64,000 bases of DNA from Anaerolineae bacterium (GTDB lineage: Bacteria > Chloroflexota > Anaerolineae > Aggregatilineales > Phototrophicaceae). A model generated the notes under the pieces. It did not search any database. It was given only the letters and a program-made list of their open reading frames with translations, and was not told the DNA's origin. Both the position numbers and the translations under genes were made by a program. The stretch lies in contig JAJDWK010000094.1 of NCBI GenBank assembly GCA_022825675.1, positions 124,001 to 188,000 on the forward strand, given 5' to 3'. This document shows, in pieces, positions 31,540 to 40,959 of the stretch; positions within the stretch are counted from its first letter, which is position 1; every line of letters begins with the position of its first letter.

Positions 31540-32511
31540 TTGCCGGGAGCGCTTGCTTTGCTTGACCTGTCGATTATCATCGTCAATTGGAATGTGCGCG
31601 ACTTGCTGGACAAGTGCCTGGCGAGTTTGCTGGCGACAGATTTCGCATTTACCGATGCAGCGGCGGACGAGCGCCCGCGGGCTGAAATCATCGTGGTGGA
31701 TTGCGCCAGCGCTGATGGCAGCGCCGAGATGCTGCGGGAAAAATACCCGCTGGTGACGCTTTTGCCGCAAGCGGAGAATATCGGCTTCACCCGCGGCAAC
31801 AACCTGGGCATCGCCCAGGCGCGCGGCGCATTTTTGCTGCTGCTCAACCCGGATACCGAAGTCCACCCCGATTCTCTCGGCATCATGCTGGGCTATCTGC
31901 GGCAGCAGCCCACTGTTGGCATTGTGGGACCGCATACGCTCAACAGCGATGGCAGCCACCAGTCGACGCGCCGCCGCTTCCCGAGTTTGCTCACAGGAAT
32001 TGTTGAGAGCACCTGGCTGGCGCCCTGGGCGCCCGCCCGCCTCGATGCGCGCTATCGCATGTTGGATACCGCCGATGACGCGGTTGTCGCTGCCGACTGG
32101 GTGCAAGGCTCGGCCTTGATGCTGCGGCGCGAGGTCTATGCGGATATCGGCGGCTTGGACACGGGCTTCACCATGTATTTTGAGGAGATGGATTTTTGCC
32201 GGCGCGCCAAAGCCAAGGGCTGGCAAGTGCGCTATCATGGCGGCGCGGTCATCACCCATCACGGCGGCAAGAGCAGCGAACAAAGCGCCGCCGCCACCCA
32301 GATACATTTTCAGCGCAGCAAGCTGCGCTATTTCCGCAAGCATCACGGGCTTGGCGCTTATTGGATTTTGCGCGCGAATTTGCTGCTGCAATTTGGCTGG
32401 CAGCTGGCGCTGGAAGCGGTCAAAGGCGCGCTGGGGCACAAACGACCGCTGCGCGTACAGCGTGTGCGCCGCTATTGGCAGGCGCTGCGCAGCGGCTTGA
32501 AGGCGCAGTGA
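31540..32511 (+). CDS. Glycosyltransferase family 2 (rhamnosyltransferase-like)
   Basis: 'LSIIIVNWNVRDLLDKCLASLL', 'ENIGFTRGNNLGIAQARGAFLLLLNPDTEV', 'VQGSALMLRREVYADIGGLDTGFTMYFEEMDFCRRAKAKGW'. Start (TTG 31540 or 31555) uncertain. Confidence 0.88.
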   Translation: MPGALALLDLSIIIVNWNVRDLLDKCLASLLATDFAFTDAAADERPRAEIIVVDCASADGSAEMLREKYPLVTLLPQAENIGFTRGNNLGIAQARGAFLLLLNPDTEVHPDSLGIMLGYLRQQPTVGIVGPHTLNSDGSHQSTRRRFPSLLTGIVESTWLAPWAPARLDARYRMLDTADDAVVAADWVQGSALMLRREVYADIGGLDTGFTMYFEEMDFCRRAKAKGWQVRYHGGAVITHHGGKSSEQSAAATQIHFQRSKLRYFRKHHGLGAYWILRANLLLQFGWQLALEAVKGALGHKRPLRVQRVRRYWQALRSGLKAQ

Positions 32512-33638
32512 TGCGAATCGGCATCATCACTGGCGAATTCCCGCCGATGCCGGGCGGCGTCGGGCAGTATTCCCGCCTCCTGGCAGAGCGCATCGCCGCC
32601 GCGGGGCATGAAGTCTCCATCATGAGCCGCCGCGGCACCAAAAGCGAGACCCTGCCTTTGTATACTGTCAAGGGCTGGAGCCTGGCTTGCCTGCCCAAGC
32701 TGCGCGCCTGGGCGTGCGACCAGCGGCTTGATATCGTCTCTCTGCAATATCAGACGGCGGCCTATGACATGTCGCCGCTGGTGCATTTTTTGCCGCGCCT
32801 GCTGCCGCTGCCAGTTGTCACCACCTTTCACGATTTGCGCCATCCCTATCTTTTCCCCAAGGCGGGACCGCTGCGGGATTGGATTGTGCGGCAGCTCGCG
32901 CGCAGTTCCCGCGGCGTCATCAGCACCAATCACGAAGACAGTCAGCGTCTAAGCGCGCTGCCGCGCCGCCGCATGATCCCGCTGGGCAGCAGCATCCCGC
33001 GGCTGCCTGCCGATGTCAAAGCGCGCGCCCGCCTGCGCCGCAAACTCGGCGCTGATTGCAGCAGCTTTCTGCTGGGTTTTTTTGGCTTTATCAAAGCGAT
33101 TAAAGGTGTGCATTTTCTGCTGGAGGCTATGCAGCGCCTGCGCCAAAGCGGGCATGACCTGCGCCTGGTGTTCATCGGCGAGCGCAGCAACGCCCTTGAT
33201 GGCAGCGCTGACGCCGAGTATCTGGCGCGCCTTGACCAGCGCATCAAGCGCAGTGGCATGACGGCGGCGGTGCATGCGACTGGCGCGCTGCCGAGCGCCC
33301 AGGTGGCGGCTTTTATGCAGGCGGTGGACTTGATGGTATTGCCCTTCAGCGATGGTGCTTCCTTCGGGCGCAGCAGCCTAATCGCGGCATTACATCAAGG
33401 CTGCGCCACGGTCAGCACCAGGCCGACGCTTACTATTGACGACTTTCGCCATGGGCGTAATCTATGGCTGGCGGAGCGGGAATCGACAGCCGCGCTTGAA
33501 GCCGCCATCGCCGAACTCATGCGGGACCGCGCGCAACTGCGCCAGTTGCGCCAGGGCGCCAGCCAGTTGGGCGCCCGCTTCCATTGGGACGACATCGCCA
33601 GCGATGCGCTGGCATTCTTCGAGAGCTTGCTTGGGTAG
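32511..33638 (+). CDS. Glycosyltransferase, GT4-like (group 1)
   Basis: 'RIGIITGEFPPMPGGVGQYSRLLAERIAAAGHEVSIMSRRG', C-terminal 'FGFIKAIKGVHFLLEAMQRL...LPFSDGASFGRSSLIAALHQGCATVST'. ATG overlaps the previous stop. Confidence 0.88.
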   Translation: MRIGIITGEFPPMPGGVGQYSRLLAERIAAAGHEVSIMSRRGTKSETLPLYTVKGWSLACLPKLRAWACDQRLDIVSLQYQTAAYDMSPLVHFLPRLLPLPVVTTFHDLRHPYLFPKAGPLRDWIVRQLARSSRGVISTNHEDSQRLSALPRRRMIPLGSSIPRLPADVKARARLRRKLGADCSSFLLGFFGFIKAIKGVHFLLEAMQRLRQSGHDLRLVFIGERSNALDGSADAEYLARLDQRIKRSGMTAAVHATGALPSAQVAAFMQAVDLMVLPFSDGASFGRSSLIAALHQGCATVSTRPTLTIDDFRHGRNLWLAERESTAALEAAIAELMRDRAQLRQLRQGASQLGARFHWDDIASDALAFFESLLG

Positions 33639-33646
33639 CGCGCCCG

Positions 33647-35881
33647 ATGGCATGGCTACAGCGACTGTGGCAAAAAGATGACGCCCGCGCGCTCTCGGGC
33701 TTGGCGCTGCTTTGGCTGCTCTTTTTCTGGCGGCTCTTCACGCCTATCGCTGAAGATCAGGCTTCCCTGGCGCTGGGGGATTTCTCGGGGCAATTTGTCG
33801 CCTTCGCCGGCTATCAATTCGAGCGGCTGACGCAGGGAGAAATCCCGCTGTGGAATCCCTACAACAACGGCGGCTTGCCCTTCATCGCCGATACGCAGGC
33901 GGCGGTGATGTATCCGCCGCGCTGGCTTACCATCGGGCTGAGCGCGCTGGCGGGCGGCTGGAGCTACCATGCGCTGCAGTTGGAAATGACGGCGCATGTC
34001 CTGCTCTATTCGCTGCTGATGTACGCCTTCGTCCGCCGGCTGACGCTGGGCGAAGCGCATAGCTGCCTGGGCGCGTTCATCGCGGCGGCGCTCATCGGCT
34101 ATGGCGGCTACCTCACGGGCTATCCGCCGCTGCAGTTGGCGATACTGGAAGCGGCTGCCTGGCTGCCGCTGATGCTGCTGGGCATCTTGGAAGGCACGCG
34201 CCAGCGCCGTCTCGCCTACGGCTATATTGTGCTGGCGGCGCTCGGCTTGAGCCTGTCCTGGCTGGCGGGGCATCCGCAGACCAGCTTCTTCATGACTTAT
34301 CTCGCGGCGGCATATCTCGGCTGGCGCTGTAGGCAAGGGCGTCACGGCTGGCGCGCTTTCGGCGGCGCATTTCTCCTGCTGGCGGCATCAACTTTATGCC
34401 TGACGGCGGTAACGCTTTTGCCTGGCGTCGAATACCTGCTGCTGACATCGCGGGAGAGCCTGGGATTTGACGCAAAAGGCAACGGCTTCCCCTTCCGTGA
34501 TATCCTGCAAATGCTTTTCCCCGGCGTACTCAGCCAATGGTCGCCGCTGTATTTGGGCATCGCGGCGCTGTTTTTTGTGGCAGCGGCATTAAGCTTCCGC
34601 CCGCGGGCAAGCCGCTTCTGGCTGCTGGTGGCGCTTGTCGGCTTGCTGCACAGCCTGGGCGCAAATGGCGCTTTGTACACTGTCAGCTACAATTTCATCC
34701 CGGGCTTGCGCTTCTTCCGCGGGCAGGAGCGCGCCGCCATTTTAGTCGCCAACAGCCTGGCGATATTGGCTGGCATCGGCGTCGTCGCCTTCGCCAATGC
34801 CGCCAACCATGCGCAAAAGCGTCGCGCATTGAGAGCTTGGGGCGGGTTCAGCGCTGGCTTGATTGCCATCACGCTCGCCCTATTCGCCGCCTGGACGGGC
34901 GATAGCGCGCGCTGGGAAGCGCTTTTTGAGGCGGCCGCGCGCAGCGCGCTCTTTGCGCTTGCCGCGGCGATGCTGCTGCGCGCCTGGGTGCCCGCGCCCG
35001 GCAAGCGAGAATTGCAGCTCGCCCTCGCCGTTTTGATTGCCTTTGAGCTTTTCACCGTCACTATGGACGACCCCGCCACTTACGACTCAGTGCCGCATTC
35101 CGAGCAGCTTTCAATGTCGCCGCCGCCGCTGCTGGAGCCGCTGCTGCAAGCTGATGGCGGCGCGCCCTTCCGCGTCGATGGCTTCCGCGGGCTGCAAGAC
35201 AATTTCGGCAGCCTCTATGGCATCATGGATATGCGCGGCATCAGCCCGCTTTTCCTGGCGGGACCGCAGCGCCTGATATATGAGAATTATGTGGACAACC
35301 CGCTGGCATGGGAGCTCTTCGCCGTCAAATATGTTTTCAGCGAGTCCAGCGCTCTGTCCGTGCCCGCGCGCGCTATCAACAGCGGCAGCGACCGCGACGG
35401 TCCCCTAACCCTGTTTCAGTTGGAAAATCCCCGCCCTTTCGCCTTGCTGTTGGGGGAAGCGGCGGTGGTCACGAGCGATGCCTGGGCGCTGGAATTGATG
35501 CGCGACCCGCGCTTTGACGAGCGCCAAGCTGTCGTTTTGCTAAAAGCGCCCACGCTGGAGCTGCCAGCCGCGCCCAGCGCCGGGGAAGCCGAGGTGCTGT
35601 CCTTCGCGCCCGAAGAAATCCTGCTTGAAATCGACAGCCCGGCAAACGCCATCCTTTCGCTTGCGCTGCCGCATTATCCCGGCTGGCAAGCGCGGCTGAA
35701 CGGGCAAGATGTCGAGCTGCTGCGCGCTTATGCCGGCTTGAGCGCGGTGGAAATCCCGGCGGGCAAACATCATCTGCTGCTAAGTTTTAGCCCCCTAAGC
35801 TATCGTCTGGGCGCGCTCATCAGCCTCTTCGCCTGGCTGCTGCTGGGCGCATTCGCGCTGCGGAAATCGCGGAGGAGCTGA
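33647..35881 (+). CDS. YfhO-like polytopic membrane protein (GT-C-like)
   Basis: Multiple TM helices; 'SLALGDFSGQFVAFAGYQFERLTQGEIPLWNPYNNGGLPFIADTQAAVMYPPRWL'; C-terminal 'LPHYPGWQARLNGQDVELLRAYAGLSAVEIPAGKHHLLLSFSP'. Confidence 0.82.
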   Translation: MAWLQRLWQKDDARALSGLALLWLLFFWRLFTPIAEDQASLALGDFSGQFVAFAGYQFERLTQGEIPLWNPYNNGGLPFIADTQAAVMYPPRWLTIGLSALAGGWSYHALQLEMTAHVLLYSLLMYAFVRRLTLGEAHSCLGAFIAAALIGYGGYLTGYPPLQLAILEAAAWLPLMLLGILEGTRQRRLAYGYIVLAALGLSLSWLAGHPQTSFFMTYLAAAYLGWRCRQGRHGWRAFGGAFLLLAASTLCLTAVTLLPGVEYLLLTSRESLGFDAKGNGFPFRDILQMLFPGVLSQWSPLYLGIAALFFVAAALSFRPRASRFWLLVALVGLLHSLGANGALYTVSYNFIPGLRFFRGQERAAILVANSLAILAGIGVVAFANAANHAQKRRALRAWGGFSAGLIAITLALFAAWTGDSARWEALFEAAARSALFALAAAMLLRAWVPAPGKRELQLALAVLIAFELFTVTMDDPATYDSVPHSEQLSMSPPPLLEPLLQADGGAPFRVDGFRGLQDNFGSLYGIMDMRGISPLFLAGPQRLIYENYVDNPLAWELFAVKYVFSESSALSVPARAINSGSDRDGPLTLFQLENPRPFALLLGEAAVVTSDAWALELMRDPRFDERQAVVLLKAPTLELPAAPSAGEAEVLSFAPEEILLEIDSPANAILSLALPHYPGWQARLNGQDVELLRAYAGLSAVEIPAGKHHLLLSFSPLSYRLGALISLFAWLLLGAFALRKSRRS

Positions 35882-35883
35882 CG

Positions 35884-37338
35884 ATGCGCCCCGCCAACGC
35901 GCTGCAAATCTGGATTAGCCGGCGAGGGGAACGGGCATATTCCATCGCTGTCGGCTTGGCTATCGGCGCGCTCGGCGCGTTGACCGGCTTTTTTATCGCC
36001 GTGGCGGGTCCGCTGTTGGGGCTGGCGGCGCTGGGCGGCATCGTGGCGGGTTTGTATGTCATCACCGATGTGCGCGCCGCGCTCTACGCCGTCATCGGCA
36101 TTGTGCTGCTGCTGCCCTTCGGCGTCTTCCCGGTCAAAATCGCGCTGACGCCCACGCTGCTGGATTTGGCGCTGTCCGGCTTCTTGCTGGTCTATTTGAT
36201 GCAGCGCATGACCGGGCAGCGGCGAGATCTGCTCTTGACGCCGGCGCATGCCCTCGTCTCCCTGTATGCGATGTGGCTGATATTCGCCTTTATGCTGGGC
36301 TTGCGCCATGCGGGACCGACCGCGACCGTCATCCGCCAATTCGCGGAGACGCTGCTGAGCATCGGCATGGTATTTCTGTTTGTCGATTTGCTGCGCAGCC
36401 CGGCGATGCTGCGGCGGCTGGCGCTGGTGATATGCCTCGCCATCGGCGCGCAAGCGCTATTGGCGATTGGCTTGTACCTGGCGCCAGACAGCCTGGCGGA
36501 GGCATTGCTGCTGCGTTTGTCGCGCATCGGCTATCCCGGCGGCGGCGTGATACGCTACATTGAAGACAATCCCGCCCTGGGCGAGCGCGCCATCGGCACC
36601 TGGGTCGACCCCAATGCCCTCGGCGGCACGCTCGCCACCGCCGCCGTGATTTTGCTGCCGCAAGTCGCCTCCAAGAAGCCGGTCATCGCGCGCCGCTGGC
36701 TGAGCTTGGCGATATTTGCGTTGACAATCCTGGCGCTTTTCCTGACGGCATCGCGCGCCGCCTTTTTGGCATTGGGCACGGGCATGCTGGTCATCGCGCT
36801 TCTGCGCTATCGGCGCATGTTGCCGGCGCTGGCGCTGGCGGCGCTGCTCTTCTTCTTCTTGCCGCAAACCCAAGCCTATCTCGACCGGCTGGCGCAAGCC
36901 TTTCGCGGCGAAGACCTGGCGACACAGATGCGCATCGGCGAATGGCGCGACTCACTGGAGCTTATCAGCCGCTACCCGGTATTCGGCGTGGGCTTCACGG
37001 GTACGCCCGAGATTGACATTTATACCGATGTCGCCAATATGTATTTGATTATGGCGAACCAGATTGGGCTGACCGGCGTCGCCATCTTCCTGCTGACAAT
37101 GGCGACAGTTTTCTTCTATGGGGCGCGGGCGTGGCGGCGGGCGCGGGATAACGATGCGCTCGCGGCGATTCATCTGGGCTATCACGCGGCGCTGCTGACG
37201 GGGCTGGTCAACGCAATCGCCGATCTATATTATTTCCGCCTCGATTTTCAGGCGTCGATAACCTGGTTCTGGCTGATAGTCGCCTTATGCCTCGCCAGCT
37301 CGCGGCTGATGCTCGCCACCGCCAACGCTCAAGAATAA
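35884..37338 (+). CDS. O-antigen ligase (Wzy/WaaL-like) family membrane protein
   Basis: Polytopic; 'LFLTASRAAFLALGTGMLVIALL', 'YPVFGVGFTG', 'MANQIGLTGVAIFLLTMAT'. Confidence 0.82.
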   Translation: MRPANALQIWISRRGERAYSIAVGLAIGALGALTGFFIAVAGPLLGLAALGGIVAGLYVITDVRAALYAVIGIVLLLPFGVFPVKIALTPTLLDLALSGFLLVYLMQRMTGQRRDLLLTPAHALVSLYAMWLIFAFMLGLRHAGPTATVIRQFAETLLSIGMVFLFVDLLRSPAMLRRLALVICLAIGAQALLAIGLYLAPDSLAEALLLRLSRIGYPGGGVIRYIEDNPALGERAIGTWVDPNALGGTLATAAVILLPQVASKKPVIARRWLSLAIFALTILALFLTASRAAFLALGTGMLVIALLRYRRMLPALALAALLFFFLPQTQAYLDRLAQAFRGEDLATQMRIGEWRDSLELISRYPVFGVGFTGTPEIDIYTDVANMYLIMANQIGLTGVAIFLLTMATVFFYGARAWRRARDNDALAAIHLGYHAALLTGLVNAIADLYYFRLDFQASITWFWLIVALCLASSRLMLATANAQE

Positions 37339-37495
37339 GCGATTTTGCATGCCGGGCGACTGATTGGGGAGCCGGACAAAGCCGCACTTGCGCAAGCCCT
37401 GCCCTTGCGTTAGCATGATGCGCTGACATTTGAATCCCTGCTTTCCGCTTCGCGCAAGATGGCTCGCGGGGCATACTCCCGAGGAAAGGAATGCC

Positions 37496-37810
37496 ATGAG
37501 AGACTACGAACTCACTTTTATCGTCCGCATATTGCCCTCAGACGAAGAAGTCAACCAGGCGATTGACCAGGTTATCAGCTTCATAGAGCTGGGCGATGCT
37601 GGCGTTGTTAAAAGCGTCGACCGCAAGATATTTGGCCGCCGACGCCTGGCTTATGAAATCAACGGGCAGCGCGATGGGCATTATGTGCTCATCCGCGCCT
37701 CCATTGCCCCGGCGCATCTGCCAGAATTGGAAACCGAGCTCAAGCTCTTTGAGCCGGTTTTGCGTTATTTGCTGGTGCGCGAAGAACCCGGCGTCAAAGC
37801 CTCTGCCTGA
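37496..37810 (+). CDS. rpsF: 30S ribosomal protein S6
   Basis: 'MRDYELTFIVRILPSDEEVNQAIDQV', 'VDRKIFGRRRLAYEINGQRDGHYVL'. ATG at 37496 with 'gaggaaagg' upstream. Confidence 0.94.
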   Translation: MRDYELTFIVRILPSDEEVNQAIDQVISFIELGDAGVVKSVDRKIFGRRRLAYEINGQRDGHYVLIRASIAPAHLPELETELKLFEPVLRYLLVREEPGVKASA

Positions 37811-37889
37811 GCCCGCGTGACGCGGCGAACCCGGCATAGCGCTATCAGCGCGCCTCCCGAATGACAGCGATGAATGGAGAGAACAAGTT

Positions 37890-38225
37890 GTGAGCGAAAC
37901 TACAGAAAGTCGACCAACTCAAAGATCCGCCCCCCCACAGCGCGAGCGCGGCGGTCCCCCGCGGCGGCGCAGCGGTGGCGGCGGCGGTGGCGGCAACTGG
38001 CGGCGGCGGCGCGGGCGGCGGCGGCGCGGCAAAACTGCATATTGCCCCAAAGGGCGCTGTTTTGATTACAAAGATGTCGATATCCTGCTGCGTTACATCG
38101 GCGAAAGCGGCAAAATCAAACCCCGCCGCCAGACTGGCAACTGCGCGCGCTGCCAACGAGAACTGGCGCGCGAAATCAAACGCGCCCGCCACTTGGCGCT
38201 GCTGCCCTATGTTGTCGCGGATTAG
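37890..38225 (+). CDS. rpsR: 30S ribosomal protein S18 with long Gly/Arg-rich N-terminal extension
   Basis: '[58 protein letters not shown]'; GTG start. Confidence 0.94.
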   Translation: MSETTESRPTQRSAPPQRERGGPPRRRSGGGGGGGNWRRRRGRRRRGKTAYCPKGRCFDYKDVDILLRYIGESGKIKPRRQTGNCARCQRELAREIKRARHLALLPYVVAD

Positions 38226-38277
38226 CGCCGCGCGCAGTCCGCGTTACTCGCCTTCGATTGCAGGAGTGTAAGCAGCC

Positions 38278-39603
38278 ATGTCGAAAAGGGCTCAAACGAC
38301 AGGACTACCAAAGCGCAGGCGGCGGCGCGCCACTGCCGAGGCCGCCGATGCCAGCGCGCGCGGCGAGGCGGAAGCCGGCTACAAAAGCCGCGCCGAAAGA
38401 GAAGCGGAGCTGCAGCGCTGGGCAATCCGCGGGGTGGTGGCGGTGGCGGCGATTTTGGCGCTGCTTGTCGCTGCCGCCTTTGTTGTGGAGCAGATTGTCG
38501 TGCCTGGGCAGCCGGTCGCGACTGTAAATGGCGAGCCCATCAGCGTTGAGGAGTTTCGCCAGGAGTTCTTGCTGGAGCGTAACCGCCTCTTGCTGCAGCT
38601 CAACCAAATTCAAAATTCCGGCTTTGATATGCAGCAGTTGGCGCAGCAGGAGCCGTACAGCACCTGGATTAGCGAAGCCAATATCCCCGACCAGTTGGGC
38701 TTGCGCGTCATCAACGATATGGTCGATGACATGCTGCTGGCGCAGGAAGCGGCGGCGCGCAACATTGCCGTTGATGACGAGGCGCTGACGCGGGCGGTCG
38801 AACGCTATTTCGGCTATGACCCAACCGAGGCAGCGCTGATCGGCGTCGCGCCGACAGCGACGCTCGAGCCATCAGCGACGCCCAGCCCCTTTGTTTCCCC
38901 CACGCCCAGCAATACACCTGCGCCCAGCCCAACGCCAGCAGCGACTGCGGAGCCAAGCGCAACTGCCGAAGATGCCGAGCCGACGGTCACGCCGCAGCCT
39001 ACAGTTGTTGAGCCGACGCAAAACGCGGAAGAAGTCCGCGATGCGTTTGAACAGACGCAAGAGGATTATCGCGCCTATTTCGATCGTGTCGGCGTCGCCA
39101 GCGAAACATTGGATGGCTTCTTTGAGCGCAGCGCGCTGGAAGCCGCGCTGGCGGACAGCCTGTTCCCGGATGATGCCGGCTTGCCTTATGCTGATGTGCG
39201 GCATATTCTCGTGGAAGATGAGGCGGCGGCGCTCTCCGCATTGGAAGCGCTGAATGCGGGCGAGTCCTTCGCGGCATTGGCGCGCGCCATTTCCAGCGAC
39301 TCCGGCAGCGGCGCCCGCGGCGGTGAGCTTGGCATTGCCTACATCGGCAATTATGTGCCCGAATTCCGCCGAGCCATCGAATCCGCCGAGATTGGCGCGC
39401 TGGTGGGACCTGTCGAAAGCGAATTCGGCTTCCACATTTTGCAGGTCCGCGTCCTGGAAGAACGCAGCGGTCCCGAGTTGGAAGCGCAGCGCGATCAAGC
39501 CAAGCAGCAGAAGCTGACGGAGCTGCAAGAGAGCCTGCGCGAAGCGCAGAGCGAGAGCATCGAAATCTTCGATTCCTGGCTGAATTACATCCCGCGCAGT
39601 TAA
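38278..39603 (+). CDS. Membrane-anchored PpiC/SurA-type peptidyl-prolyl isomerase
   Basis: N-terminal TM, SurA-like N-domain 'ATVNGEPISVEEFRQEFLLERNRL', C-terminal parvulin 'DVRHILVEDEAAALSALEALNAGESFAALARAISSDSGSGARGGELG'; P/T/A-rich insert. Confidence 0.87.
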   Translation: MSKRAQTTGLPKRRRRRATAEAADASARGEAEAGYKSRAEREAELQRWAIRGVVAVAAILALLVAAAFVVEQIVVPGQPVATVNGEPISVEEFRQEFLLERNRLLLQLNQIQNSGFDMQQLAQQEPYSTWISEANIPDQLGLRVINDMVDDMLLAQEAAARNIAVDDEALTRAVERYFGYDPTEAALIGVAPTATLEPSATPSPFVSPTPSNTPAPSPTPAATAEPSATAEDAEPTVTPQPTVVEPTQNAEEVRDAFEQTQEDYRAYFDRVGVASETLDGFFERSALEAALADSLFPDDAGLPYADVRHILVEDEAAALSALEALNAGESFAALARAISSDSGSGARGGELGIAYIGNYVPEFRRAIESAEIGALVGPVESEFGFHILQVRVLEERSGPELEAQRDQAKQQKLTELQESLREAQSESIEIFDSWLNYIPRS

Positions 39604-39637
39604 GTGCCGACAGCCATCACGGCAAATCCTTGATAAT

Positions 39638-39669
39638 GAGCGAAGCCTGCCGCGCTTCGCTCTTTGTTA
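39638..39669 (+). terminator. Rho-independent-like terminator after the PPIase gene
   Basis: 'GAGCGAAG CCTGCCGCG CTTCGCTC TTTGTTATT' stem-loop with T-rich tail. Confidence 0.7.
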
Positions 39670-39729
39670 TTGCATGGCTATGCGGCAAATCTGTATTGCC
39701 CGCAATCGCCGCTGAATTATACTAAAGCC

Positions 39730-40500
39730 ATGCCATTTAACCCGGTCGACAAGCTGGAATCGCAGTTGGAAGCCTTCATTGAAGGCGCATTCACGCGCAT
39801 ATTTCGCCGCTCTATCCAGGCGCGGGATATCGCCGTGCTGCTGCTGCGCGCGATGGAAGCGGAAACCCTGGCGCTTGACGGCTCCTCTTCACGCGCCCTG
39901 CCGCCATTGCTCTACGAAATCCGCCTGCACCCGGAAATTGCGCGCCAAGTGCAGGCGCAGCAGCCGGATACCGAAGCGAGGCTGGCGGAACTCATCGTTG
40001 AGCTGGGCAAAACTTACGGCTATCAGCACCGAATTGAGCCGCAAGCGCGCCTGCTGGAAGACACGAGCCTGGCGCGCCACCAGGCAAGCGTCAGCGCCAG
40101 CCTCTGCCCCTTGCCCGCCGCCCAAACGGCAGCGATGCCGCCAGTTCTGCCGGAGGCGCACGCGCAATCCAGCCAGCAGCCGCTGCTCATCTTAAAAGAT
40201 ACTCAGGTATTTGTACTGGCGAAGGCGGTGATAAACATCGGGCGCGGCGCTGCCAATGATATTGTACTCGCCGATGCCCAGGTATCGCGTCACCATTTGC
40301 AGCTGCGGCGGCGCGGCGGCGCTTATATGCTTTTTGATGTCAACAGCCGCGGCGGCACCCGCGTCAACGCGACCGCGGTGCGGGAGCATCGCCTGCAAAA
40401 TGGCGATCTCATCCAAATTGGCGGCAGCGCGCTCGTCTTTGCCGAGCAGGCGGCTCTCCACAGCTATGGCGCCACGACCCAGGTCATGCTGCTGGAATAG
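39730..40500 (+). CDS. FhaA-like protein (DUF3662 + FHA domain)
   Basis: 'FNPVDKLESQLEAFIEGAFTRIFRRSIQARDIAVLLLRAME' (DUF3662) and 'INIGRGAANDIVLADAQVSRHHLQLRRRGGAYMLFDVNSRGGTRVN' (FHA). Confidence 0.9.
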   Translation: MPFNPVDKLESQLEAFIEGAFTRIFRRSIQARDIAVLLLRAMEAETLALDGSSSRALPPLLYEIRLHPEIARQVQAQQPDTEARLAELIVELGKTYGYQHRIEPQARLLEDTSLARHQASVSASLCPLPAAQTAAMPPVLPEAHAQSSQQPLLILKDTQVFVLAKAVINIGRGAANDIVLADAQVSRHHLQLRRRGGAYMLFDVNSRGGTRVNATAVREHRLQNGDLIQIGGSALVFAEQAALHSYGATTQVMLLE

Positions 40501-40509
40501 GCGGGCAGC

Positions 40510-40938
40510 GTGAGCATAGAAGTCGCCATCTTTCTCTTGCGCCTGCTCGCGGGTATCAGCCTGGTCGCCTTCTTGCTGACGCTATTTGCCGTCATCATGC
40601 GGCAAATGCGGCAAAGCGAAGCGCTGCTGAAATTGTCCGCCGAGCCGCAAGGCTATCTGCTGCGCGAAGATGAGCCCGCGGAGCGCCATGCGCTGCGCCC
40701 GCCGCTGACATTGGGCAGAGCGGGCAGCAACAGCATTGTCGTCGATGATGCCTTTGCCAGCGCGCTGCATGCCCAAATCAGCGAGAGTGAAGGCAAACTC
40801 TGGCTGGAAGACTGCCAAAGCCGCAATGGCACACGTTTGAATGGAGAGCCTATCGGCGGGCGCACTATCCTCGCTGACGGCGACATCATCGGCATCGGGA
40901 AGTGGCGCTATCGCCTCGCGCTTTCAACGAGAGAATAA
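40510..40938 (+). CDS. FhaB-like single-TM FHA domain protein
   Basis: N-terminal TM; 'LTLGRAGSNSIVVDDAFASALHAQISESEGKLWLEDCQSRNGTRLNGEPI'. GTG start. Confidence 0.88.
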   Translation: MSIEVAIFLLRLLAGISLVAFLLTLFAVIMRQMRQSEALLKLSAEPQGYLLREDEPAERHALRPPLTLGRAGSNSIVVDDAFASALHAQISESEGKLWLEDCQSRNGTRLNGEPIGGRTILADGDIIGIGKWRYRLALSTRE

Positions 40939-40959
40939 AAAACAGAGAGGAGGGCAGCA

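Noticed and set aside
37340-37495. Possible S6:S18 autoregulatory leader RNA upstream of rpsF
   Set aside because: Could not identify the conserved motif or a convincing structure by eye; would need cmsearch.
37930-38040. Gly/Arg-rich GGC/CGG repeat tract in rpsR considered as a CRISPR-like or tandem repeat
   Set aside because: It is codon-level low complexity within the S18 N-terminal extension; no spacer structure.
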